Below are positions 23,045 to 32,512 of a DNA stretch of 64,000 nucleotides, piece after piece. Source of the DNA: Streblospio benedicti (Eukaryota > Annelida > Polychaeta > Spionida > Spionidae); assembly GCA_019095985.1 (NCBI GenBank), contig CM032668.1:19921299-19985298 (forward strand), read 5' to 3'. The notes under the pieces are model-generated. The model did not search any database. It was given only the letters and a program-made list of their open reading frames with translations, and was not told the DNA's origin. Made by a program: the position numbers and the translations under genes. Every line of letters starts with the position of its first letter. The first letter of the stretch is position 1.

Positions 23045-24256
23045 TTAAAGTTCATCATGGCGAATTTCGCCACCGATTTCAATGAGCGATTCATTAAGCT
23101 GTGGTTTCCATGTGGTCAGACTTGCATATTTCTTCAACAATTTCTCCCAGTAGCATCGAACATCTTCCATCGTCAGGTGGTCCGAAATCATTTTATGGCC
23201 TCTCAGTGCAATATCCAGGGCAAAATTGTGATAGACTTTGAAAAACTCCAGCAAATCTTTGGCATCAGAAAAATCAGCTTTAACTGGTACATAGTGTACC
23301 CAGGGCTTCAGAGCGCGATAGAAGAACTCAATGTACTCATCGCCAACATGGAACACGGTGGATGCACAGAGAAAGAGGTGTCGGAACCGGAAACTGGCAG
23401 CCTGGCCTCTGAAGTTGAACAGATATTTGTATTTGCAGTGATCTTCAAACTTCACTGGCTCCACTGGCTCTATTCCGAGGGTGGTATTGAGATCGCTGTG
23501 GCCTTGTTGATGCTTGGTGTAAGCTGCATCCACCAAATCAGGCTCGCTACGGGACCATAACATGATGGGAACTCTGTCCTTGCTCACTGGGGAGCCGCGG
23601 AAAAAGGCCTGGTTCTTTTTTGTGGGCCACGGATTTTTTTGTGCTGCCTTTACAATGCTATTGATGTGAAGATCCCATCTTCCAAGTCCATTTGGATATA
23701 ACGTATCCACGGATGGACCTCCTTCCCAGAAAGACCACGCGGGAAACAAAATGTCCCGATCATCAGCAGTTTTGCTGAAGGAAAACACTGGTAGAGGCTT
23801 CTTCAGGTGTTTGTGCGATTGAGGATAATCGTCCACGTTGATGATGAATTCCATGTCCGGAAGATTCTGCTTCGTTTGCTTGAGAAAATGCTCAATGCCA
23901 TTGCACCTGGCACGAATGAAACATGTTTGTTGTCGGTACAGACGGTTATTGATAATTTGATAGTGAGTTCCATACCCACGATACCTATTAGTATGCTCTC
24001 TTGCTTTTTCAAAGTCTTCCTTTTTTATTCCAGTCCTGAAGGGCTCAAAGTCCCGATCCATCTGGGCTTCGTGGCACGTGCAGTTGTTTTTGACACATGG
24101 TGTATAAGCACTTCTAGCAACTACGATTTTATCGATATACTTTTTCCATCGCCAATTTCTGTCTTCATCAACCTCTAGCACATTAACACCAACTACATCG
24201 CCTTGAATTGCTGAAATAATCAATGAAATGGCTACAAAATTAAATATTGGCTTCAT
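23045..24256 (-). CDS. POGLUT1: Protein O-glucosyltransferase 1 (Rumi), intronless
   Basis: ER enzyme that adds glucose (and xylose) to serines of EGF repeats, needed for Notch folding and signalling. The minus-strand frame encodes 403 residues from the chosen Met (MKPIFNFVAISLIISAIQG, a signal peptide); an earlier Met 28 codons upstream would bury it. Landmarks match family GT90/CAP10: four cysteines near the start (CVKNNCTC), GTHYQIINNRLYR, INVDDYPQ with the catalytic Asp of the INVxDYP motif, PVFSFSKT, FWEGGPSV, GRWDLH, FFRGSPVSKDR, DHCKYKYLFNFRGQAASFR and FHVGDEYIEFFY. It ends HDEL, an ER-retrieval signal (human: KTEL). Length is close to the vertebrate 392. Vertebrate genes are split into many exons, so this copy may be a retrocopy or an intron-loss form; it has no break. 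Confidence 0.95.
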   Translation of the reverse strand: MKPIFNFVAISLIISAIQGDVVGVNVLEVDEDRNWRWKKYIDKIVVARSAYTPCVKNNCTCHEAQMDRDFEPFRTGIKKEDFEKAREHTNRYRGYGTHYQIINNRLYRQQTCFIRARCNGIEHFLKQTKQNLPDMEFIINVDDYPQSHKHLKKPLPVFSFSKTADDRDILFPAWSFWEGGPSVDTLYPNGLGRWDLHINSIVKAAQKNPWPTKKNQAFFRGSPVSKDRVPIMLWSRSEPDLVDAAYTKHQQGHSDLNTTLGIEPVEPVKFEDHCKYKYLFNFRGQAASFRFRHLFLCASTVFHVGDEYIEFFYRALKPWVHYVPVKADFSDAKDLLEFFKVYHNFALDIALRGHKMISDHLTMEDVRCYWEKLLKKYASLTTWKPQLNESLIEIGGEIRHDEL

Positions 24257-24478
24257 TCTTGTCAGTAATCTAATGTCTTTTGACACGTGTCCCTGTACTC
24301 TACTACTGTAGCATAATCTTGTTAAAAAAAAGTATTTCACTTCTCAAAAACAGAGAATGTTTACGGTCAAAATCAATACGCCATTTCCACATTTCCATTA
24401 TAGATTCTGAATGAAAAAAATATTGATTTCCATGATTCGCTTGTGATGTTTGGCCTCTATAACCTCCAAGTAGGGGTC

Positions 24479-24532
24479 GTGTGCGTGTGTATGCGCGCGC
24501 GTGTGTGCGTGCGTGCGTGCGTGCGTGTGTGT
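24479..24532. repeat. GT/GC microsatellite
   Basis: About 54 bases of alternating purine-pyrimidine sequence (GTGCGTGTGTATGCGCGCGC then GTGC repeats). Such tracts can form Z-DNA. It lies about 220 bases upstream of the POGLUT1 start. Confidence 0.9.
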
Positions 24533-24921
24533 TACCGCGCAACCACACAGTTTTTTATGGTGCCAAGGATGATATACGTAGGTCATAAGATGTAAGAATT
24601 TCATGTCATGATAAATAAAGTATAAAAGTTAGAATCCAGTGTAAAAACAAAAAATTGTGAATGCAGATTTTAAAAAGATTGCGGGTTGACCGCGTCACCG
24701 GACCCTATCCTGTCAAGAACACGTCGACGGGAAGTGGGGGCCTCCTCGAGATACTGAAACATATTTTTTTTGAAGAGTAAAAGCAGTGCATTCATGAAAT
24801 TCCTGACAGTTTTGTTGAACAAATTCGTGCTGGAAATGACTCAGACTGCACCTGACAGCGCATAGAATTTCAACATTTTCGTGAGACCAGGGAGGAGAGG
24901 CCACACCAGCTCACAAAAAAT

Positions 24922-25433
24922 GGATCCACCTCCCCCGGGGGGGGGGGGGCACTGAGTCTAGAAAAGTACGGTTGTGCTAGGGGAGCGCTCAGAAATCTGA
25001 CCCAACCTGAGGGCTAAATCCCAAAATTCTAACCCAATCTGAGTGCTCGATGGATGATTTTGTACCCAAACCGAATGTTTACATGCCTAGATAATAGAAG
25101 CAAGAGACACACATGTGGTTGCATCACAGACCTTACAATGACATTCTAAGGTCTGTGGTTGCATTATGTTTCACATTGGCTTATCAAAGGGATATCCATA
25201 GATAAATTGTACATATTTGTGAACTGTGACATTTGATGCAGTGTAATATTAAAATCAATCAGTCATTTTGAAAATTTGATACCAACCTGAATGCATATTG
25301 ATAAAAATCCAACCCAACCTGAGTGCAGCATGACAACTAGACCCAAACTGAGTGCAAATTTGTGGTGAAAAAGGTGGGTCTTTTTCCCCTAGCACACCCG
25401 TCCGCGAAATGTATTGAGTGCCCCCGGGATCCA
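24922..25433. mobile_element. Inverted-repeat element with G-tract ends
   Basis: The left end (GGATCCACCTCCCCCGGGG, a G run, GCACTGAGTC, then TTGTGCTAGGGGA) and the right end (TCCCCTAGCACA, then GAGTGCCCCCGGGATCCACC) are inverted copies. The interior repeats phrases such as CCAACCTGAGTGC several times. No open frame of note; a non-autonomous DNA element is likely. Confidence 0.65.
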
Positions 25434-25449
25434 CCCCTGCCTTTAGTAG

Positions 25450-25640
25450 ACTTTGCTATAAATTGATATGCTATGCTCAAAAGAGGTACCCAACAGATCA
25501 CATGATGACTCACGCAGCGGAGAAACCATACGATTGTAATGAATGTAGGAAGTGTTTATGACAGAAGCGGTTTGACCTGCCACATAGAAACACACAGTGG
25601 TGACAAGCCATATAGATGATCTGAATGTGGGGCGATTGCT
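25450..25640 (+). pseudogene. Relic of a C2H2 zinc-finger gene
   Basis: On the plus strand one can read HMMTHAAEKPYDCNEC, a linker-plus-finger pattern (H-x3-H-TGEKPY-x-C-x2-C), then LTCHIETHSGDKPYR and SECG in the next finger. Stops (for example TGA inside the first finger) interrupt the frame, so at most two or three degraded fingers remain. No start or upstream domain was seen. Confidence 0.7.
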
Positions 25641-26535
25641 GCAAATCATTTGATATTCAATTTATTATATGATGTGTCACATCCTTGCTATTGCAGCTAC
25701 CAGAACAACCGCGATTCATGGGACGGTCAAGGCCATGAACCGCGTGTCTTTTCCCCTGAAGGGGGCCTCTGGTTCTGCATGACTTACCTCACACCACAGG
25801 GTATGTGCTGTTGTTTGTGGTTCTGAATGGCTTTTCTAGCCCAACAGGTATATATAAATATAACTGGTTCTTTGTTACCTCTTTACATTCACAAGATATG
25901 TACAATCTTAGCGTATCTCTTCTGCAATGTTTGTGTTCTAGTAACTCCTGATTTCCACCGTTACACACGTACACTCGTTTGCAGCTAGAAATACCACCAG
26001 AACCCTCTTGCTTGGGATTCAAACCTTGCACCTTGCACTTTTACAAGTGGGAATAGAACCTTGTGCCTTAGGTTGTTTCACGTAGGAACTGAAGACTGAA
26101 CTTTCCGTGGTTCCATGCAGGGTTAGAACCCTGCAATTTGTGTTGGAACTGAACCCTGAGTTTGACGATCACAAATGATAAATTAATTTGAATAGAGCAG
26201 AAAAATGGCCATGATCCTGTTCTATGTATACCAAGAGCATTTTTGGTGAACTATAATGACGCGTATCGGACGATGATTTCCAATGTTTCATTATAACCAC
26301 ACCTGTATAACACTCTACCAGACCAACTACCGTTCTCCATGACGTCACATGATGATGGTGGATTGTTTCCATTTCCCAGGACGATGTTTAGGACCCCCCC
26401 CCCCCCAATTAATTGTTATTGATTGCAGATTGCTCTTCTCAATGCAGTGGCTACCGTCATTTTCACCATTCAATAAAAATTCAAAATTCAAAAGTTAATC
26501 TAAACTTACTTTTTGTTGGTTCCGTTTACTGGTTT

Positions 26536-26630
26536 ACTGGTTCCGGTGGCAGAGTGGACTCGTGAGTTAGCCTTGAACTGCTAGGCGATTTGGGGCCGTA
26601 TGGTCGTGGGTTCGAATCCAACCAGAGACT
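26536..26630 (+). repeat. tRNA-derived SINE head (Ser/Leu-like)
   Basis: TGGCAGAGTGG (A box) and GGTTCGAATCC (B box) lie about 55 bases apart, with CTGGTT at the start pairing with AACCAG at the end. The anticodon arm GCCT...AGGC is recognisable but its loop is the wrong size. It abuts the truncated inverted exon at 26646. Confidence 0.7.
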
Positions 26631-26644
26631 ATGTATTATATACT

Positions 26645-28258
26645 AAGTAGACTGTCAAAGCAATGCTGTGCTCATGATGAAGAAGAATCACAAAGATGTC
26701 AGTGTCAGGAGTGTGCACAACAGCGGATTTATACCCACAAGAGGCTGCAAAATGGAGGTACAGTACCACTCTGGAGTCGGTTTCTTCCCGATTTGACCTG
26801 AATTGGTGGATTTCCTTTACTTCAATCTGAAATTAGGTGTACATATTATGCATGTATCTTGGTATTACTTAACTATCGTGAAGGCAAATTTTTTGCTAGA
26901 AGACATCCCTACCTTACTTTCATCTGGAACAAGTTCATATGCTTTGCCCTCGACAAGCAGAACAGCTTTGCCACATGATTTAAGTTTGGACACAGCGTTT
27001 TCACCACCACCCACCTTTAGCAATAGCTGGCACAGTTGCATCTTGTTCTGATCATTACTCAGAAATGTACTGAAGTCGCTTGGTTTTCTTGTAGCGGGGC
27101 CATCAAAGATGAATTTGTCCGAAGAACCACGTATCTATCTCTCTTGGGATTTGATAGACTCTGGATCATAGCTATCAGTGGAGAATACAAAGTCATGGTT
27201 GCTAACCATCATATCCAGAATTTGAAGGCATATTGATCCAAATGTTGGAGCCAGACCCTTTAGAGCATGGAAAAATGCCATTCCATCCTGAATGAATAAT
27301 GCTCCTTTTGGATAGGCCACATCATTATCACACTCTTCAACAAGGTAGTGAAGCATTGCACCCTTATTAAATTGGTCTTTGTGAAGAAGCCATCTGACGT
27401 ACCTATGCTATGTGGAACTGGCGTTAATGAATATGCCATAATTTCGTCAAGATCCAGTGGCTTACTCCCCATTTGCGACTTTACCAGTGCCATGAACGCC
27501 AAATTGCTCCGCTCTTGGTATTTAATGGTCTGTAAAATTACACAAAATAATTTATCAGTTGAAAAATATGCACATTAAAACCTGGTTATTCATAAATAAT
27601 GTACATGCTTTCATATAAATTAGCAGATAATTACCTTTCCTTGTGAGGAAGTGGGGTCACGTTTTTGTTGCAGGTTTCCATCGTTTGTAGCTTCTTTCTT
27701 TTCAATGGATCAAAGAAGTCTTTATCCCCTTGGAATCTATCTTTGATGAACACTTCCTTGGACTCTGCCAATGTGTTCAGCATTGAGAAAATTTTGCTCC
27801 ACATCTTCGATACAGGGTATCCTGATGCAAGACTGTAGAGACGATCGTTCTCTGCGATGGTAAAAGGGTTGGTAAAGTTCTTTATTGCTGCCATCGTGCG
27901 CTGAACAGCTGCTTCACTCTTCTTTATGGCAGCACTTTCAAGGTCTCTATGTTCCTCCCCTTTCCACCATCTGGATCATCAAGCATGTCACACATCTCAA
28001 GAGCAAAAAATTTGCCTTCACGATAGTTAAGTAATACCAAGATACATGCATAATATGTACACCTACATTTCAGATTGAAGTGAAGGAAATCCACCAATTC
28101 AGGTCAAATCAGGAAGAAACCGTCTCCAGAGTGGTACTATACCTCCATTTTGCAGCCTCTTGTGGGTATAAATCCGCTGTTGTGCGCACCCCTGACACTG
28201 ACATCTTTGTGATTCTCCTTCATCATGCGCACAGCATTGCTTTGACAGTCTACTTAGA
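26645..28258. repeat. Inverted duplication (~255-bp arms) splitting the gene
   Basis: 26645-26897 is the reverse complement, with few differences, of 28001-28258. Each arm contains the end of an intron (TACATGCATAATATGTACACCT), its acceptor, and the exon beginning IEVKEIHQFRSN. About 1.1 kb of gene sequence separates the arms. The left arm stops inside the exon; the right arm continues to the gene's end. Confidence 0.85.
26646..28000 (-). pseudogene. N-terminal part of a multicopy invertebrate protein family, minus-strand half
   Basis: I recognise a large, functionally unnamed family found in many copies in cnidarians, molluscs and deuterostomes. Minus-strand segments: 28000-27635, 27529-26913 and 26826-26646. 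They read EMCDMLDDPDGGKG, then DLESAAIKKSEAAVQRT, KNFTNPFTIAENDRLYSLASG, KRKKLQTME, NLAFMALVKSQMGSKPLDLDEIMAYSLTPVPHSIGT, KGALFIQDGMAFFHALK, FVFSTDSYDPESIKSQER, then in another frame DKFIFDGPATRKPSDF and AVLLVEGKAYELVPDESK, and finally the exon KEIHQFRSNREET...PDTDIFVILLHH. Two frame changes (near 27955 and near 27110) break it. Its 5' end is cut at 28000 and its last exon is cut at 26646, beside a SINE. The rest of the protein is on the other strand from 28074. Confidence 0.8.
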
Positions 28259-28973
28259 TACTGGAACTGGCAAGCACCGCCGTCTCATCAATGTCACACA
28301 GCTGGCAGAATCCCACGGACCTGAATATTGTGAAACGCTCCTAGGTTTCTATGTGTTTTCTGGTGAAGACTGTACGAGTGCATTCAAAACCAAGGGCAAA
28401 GTGAGTCAATTAAAGAAGTTAGAGAAAACCCCTCGATTTCAACCTGCCTTTAGGTGAGTTTACCGTTTATTCACTAAAGATATATACACATACTACATAG
28501 TGACTGCTTTTACATTAATGCAAAAACTAAATGACATAATATTCAATTTCAAGTTCACGTGTATAATGTATGGTCAGCAAATGGAGACTTCGATGAATAA
28601 AGTTAGAGCCAAAATGATCAAGCAGATGGTGGGTGACAATGAAACGCTCAGTCTCAAATCGAAGGTTGATTTTTCAAGGATTCCACCATGTCTTAATAGC
28701 TTGTTGCCACATCTGCAACGTGTCAATCACAGAGTGACTTGCTACAAGAGAGCGCATGAGCCAATAGTGGAGAGGCCAAAGCCCTATGACAGAGAACAAG
28801 GTTGGGCGAGAAATGTGAATGGCACAATTGAACCTGGGTGGTCGAATGGGCCAATACTTCCAACATCATTGGTTGACTTGCTGGAATCAGGTGATGTACA
28901 AGTTGACAATGAGGATGACGTGGATGATGAGGATCTTGAACCAGATGACATTCGTGAATATTTAGATGAGTAG
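28074..28973 (+). CDS. C-terminal part of the same multicopy family, plus-strand half
   Basis: Exons 28074-28453 and 28554-28973. The first reads EVKEIHQFRSNQEET, GYKSAVVRTPDTDIFVILL, DTGTGKHRRLINVTQLAES and GFYVFSGEDCTSAFKTKGKV; the second FTCIMYGQQ, KSKVDFSRIPPCLNSLLPHLQRVNHRV, then a tryptophan-containing block and an acidic tail ending YLDE before TAG. The spaced acidic residues in RTPDTD and in SGEDCTSAF recall metal sites of PIN/FEN-like nucleases, but that is inference. About 15 residues usually found between the exons (around LGDDW) are missing or unread. The N-terminal half lies head to head on the minus strand, so this half has no start codon of its own in the usual place. Confidence 0.75.
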
Positions 28974-31351
28974 TTGAATATTCATAAAAGAGAAATAAGT
29001 TTCTGTAGATCTGATGTGGAAATAAAATAAATGACATGATTTACATTTCTTGGGTACATATGATTTATCATAACAAAACAAATATTGTATTTTACTTGGA
29101 TTAAAATGGTCAATATAAATTTCATAACTTTATTTGGATTACTTAACAAATAAAACATACGTTTAGACACCAAAATCACAAGCGTTTCACAAATAGAAAA
29201 TGATTTGTGGCAAAGGTAAAATTTTTGAAATCGGGTGGCGGCCATCTTGGATTTTTCCAAACAATGAAAAGTGGCACAGTGTTAAACTATGTGAAAGTCA
29301 TATATAGTTTATGTTCAGTCAAATTAAAATGAGAAAAATGAATAAATCTTATGCAAAGAAATGACGAATGCCAACTATTTGAATTTTTCAGTCTAACGTC
29401 ATTTAGGGGTGGGGCAGACGCATTTTCATTCAACAGCCCACTGCATGAAAACAAATGAAGATAATTGAACTTTCTCTTCAGAAATACAAACTAGAGGATA
29501 TGTAGATGATATTTGCCAAATAAAAACAAAATCAGACGATTACTTTTGAAATTAGGGTCCACGCAAATAATGACTCATTTCAAGACCCGAACCGATTTTT
29601 AATTTAAAATCGTGAAATCAAGCTAAATATTTTCCATTACGTGATATTTCTAGGCACAAATCACTCATTTGATACTCAATACAACTATTTAGAAGAAATT
29701 GATAACAGTTATGTTCATAAATTTGCATGTATCACAGAAAAAATCAGCCTTTATACTAGATGGTCTTGAATTTTATGAACACTAAGGTCAGGATGTAAAA
29801 AGCTGCTGAACGAACCCCATGGGACATTAGGCGGCAATGTTAACATCTAAATCTGTTTGGGGAATATCCTAAGGATTATAAAAAAGTAGGTTTCAACACC
29901 ATATAAGGGGGGTGCTCGTGGACCCTTTCGCGAACCCAACTATATAGTCCTTGCCTGACTTGGAGTGATAAGTCTATTCTCCCACTTTCATGCAAATTCA
30001 TGAATGAAATAGCAGTGGGAGATTTTTTTATCTCCCACGGCTATCTCCCACGGCTGAGATCGGACAAAATTAATGCGCAGAGTATAATTTGCATAAATTT
30101 ACTATGAAACCGAACTGCTTTACTACAGCCGTGCAGCTATGCTATCTGTTTATTTACTGGTTTACTTCACGTGCTACTAATCCACCTGCTTGTACTGAAG
30201 TTGCCCTATATTTTTTTTACTGGTTTACTTGTGCAAGTTTTGACGATATGAAAACATTATAGAGTTTACATTATTTCACAAAAAAAGACATTATTATTGT
30301 TGATCTATGAATAGTGCTGTGATGTGCATTTCAAAAAGTCGGACTGTATCGTCTGATTGATTTGTTCTTCTGTCTATCATCCACCCTCAGCACAACTCAT
30401 TTCTAATGTAATGCTTCTAAGCAGCACAACTCGTTTTGCGAGGTGTGGAGCTCCTTATATTGAATGATCCACAACAATAAGTAAAATCTATAAAGGAATG
30501 TAAAGGCTTTATATAGTTTTACCGACTGTCTCCCAACCAATTGCTTGAATGCTGACTTCAGATTACCGGTAGCTTAAACAATAGAACAATTAATTTTTGG
30601 AAGTATGTTTTTGGATTTTATTTACTATCTTTTTGTACATTATTTTTCTATAAAAAAATGCGAGTTTAAAATATGTCTTTTAGTAAATGAGTTAATGTGT
30701 ATGTATGTGTATCGCAGCATGCATAAAGTTTTACAAGTATTACACTGGGTAAAACAAAGCTAAATAAACACCAGCAGCACTGCCTGCTATAAAACCGTTT
30801 TACTCCCGCTAGAACTATGTTGCGTAAGAGCTTTCTGTGGTGGTGATTTAGCTATAGTCTGTTTACAAGTAGGTTGACGTGATGGTTTTGGACACTTGTT
30901 AATATCAATATGCGTAATACGTGGAGAACTAGGGCATTGCATTGCGGAATAAGGTGATATCTCACCGGGTGAGTGCAGCTGCCTCACTTATGTTCCCACT
31001 CCAACACATGCAATACCCTTTTAATGACTTAATTATACGCTTCGTTAGTTATTACTCTCTTCGGTCTGACCCTGCCTTGTCCCCTTTTATAGGCCCACTT
31101 GTACATGGAGCCACTTCCATACATGTAGCACGTCTATTGTGAATGGAAAAGCAAGCTTTTCTACTGATCGTCTTGAGGCAGGCCTGTAGCAAGGGTTAGA
31201 AAAGTGAGGGGGTACGGAAACTTATTGATGCGAGCTGAAACGCGGTGTAGCCAAACCTAATTACACATACAACAGCTGCAATGATGGGCATTTATGTTCG
31301 TTTAATTGAATTGTTCCATTACTACTAAAAAAAACTGGTAACAGTTGTAGA

Positions 31352-31386
<35 letters not shown>

Positions 31387-32502
31387 CAAGGCTCAAGGCA
31401 TTCAATCAGTAAAAGTGCTGAGGTGCTGGGTTTCAGGGTCAAAAGTGCAGCTTTGGCCAAAAATGCTAGTCAATGGTGCTGTCTAGAAGGTGAAAAAAGA
31501 GGGTCACTTAATTGGGAGGAGTATAGGTGTAATACGTATGTATACAGAAGACCCCGACCCCCGGTGAATAGCATGGTGTGTACTTTTAGCGGCAAGAAGA
31601 TCATCCTTTTGTTTGCTAATGTCAGATATGTTCGGTTGTAAATTTTGAAGATATTTGGTTATATCGATGTGTAAAGGACATATTGGAAGAAAATGGGCCA
31701 GTCTCCGGCTCCCTTGAACTACTAGGTGATATACGCGTATAGTAGATAGACTCTAAACATAGCGTTTGTATCCTTTAAAAGCTATAGCTTGTCGAGCCAT
31801 GTATGTAAGCAGATATATAATACACATGCATGTACATGTATGCCCACGCCCACCGAATATGAACTGGCGAAATTGTTGGTTGAAAAAAATACATTAAAAT
31901 CACATAAACTTATTTAAATTGCCCCTATTTGTGTGGTTGTGTGGTTCATGGCACCTTTAATTAATAAACGACACATCAACAATGAACGGACAGTTTTGAC
32001 GGGTGCCTGGATGTGTTACTTTTTCAATGCGCACATATTACAGTAGGTTTTATATCCTTACATGTAGTAAATTGAACATGTTTCACAACGCAAATTCGAG
32101 GGGAAATTAATCAAACGCCTTCAAATAAACAAGCATTAAAATATGATTATACAGTTACATGTGAAAGCTAAAATCTGTGTATTTGATTATTGAATGAATT
32201 TAAAGAAAAAGAAAACGTTACAAAAGTTAAAAAGTGTACGAGATAATTCACATGTAACGACAAAACGACATTAATGAGATGCAAGATTACTGCAATGAAA
32301 AAAATGATTGGAATTCCTACAGACAAATATTTTTTTACTTGTTGGGTCATTAAATGCCGAGAATGCGCTCGAGACTCGAGTCATGACTCGAGGTTTCCAG
32401 CGGGCGTTCTACTCCTAATCCCTGGATGACCACCTGCACGTCCACCAGCAACATGCGCAAATAGTTTGCGCACAGCCTTGACCTTGCAAAATGTAAACAA
32501 AT
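28974..32502. other. Gene-free stretch with a poly-T tract
   Basis: No supported gene. Contains a 30-base T run at 31355-31384, a GGCGGCCATCTTGG (YY1-like) string near 29236 and repeated TCTCCCACGGCT near 30030-30055. The region nearest 32502 should hold the promoter of the polymerase gene. The minus-strand frame at 30787-30987 is not convincing. Confidence 0.4.
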
Positions 32503-32512
32503 ATGGCGGCAC
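32499..32512 (+). promoter_or_regulatory. YY1/TISU-like motif over the start codon
   Basis: AAATATGGCGGC at the polymerase start codon fits the AAnATGGCGGC consensus shared by YY1 sites and the TISU initiator of genes with very short leaders. If used, transcription would begin just upstream of the ATG at 32503. Confidence 0.4.

Noticed and set aside
28982-29260. Minus-strand frame starting MEKSKMAATRF over a YY1-like string
   Set aside because: After the first residues the translation is AT-driven and unlike protein; the AAGATGGCCGCC string is better noted as a motif only.
30787-30987. 66-codon basic, proline/serine-rich minus-strand frame
   Set aside because: No recognisable motif, no splice context and no support from neighbouring sequence.
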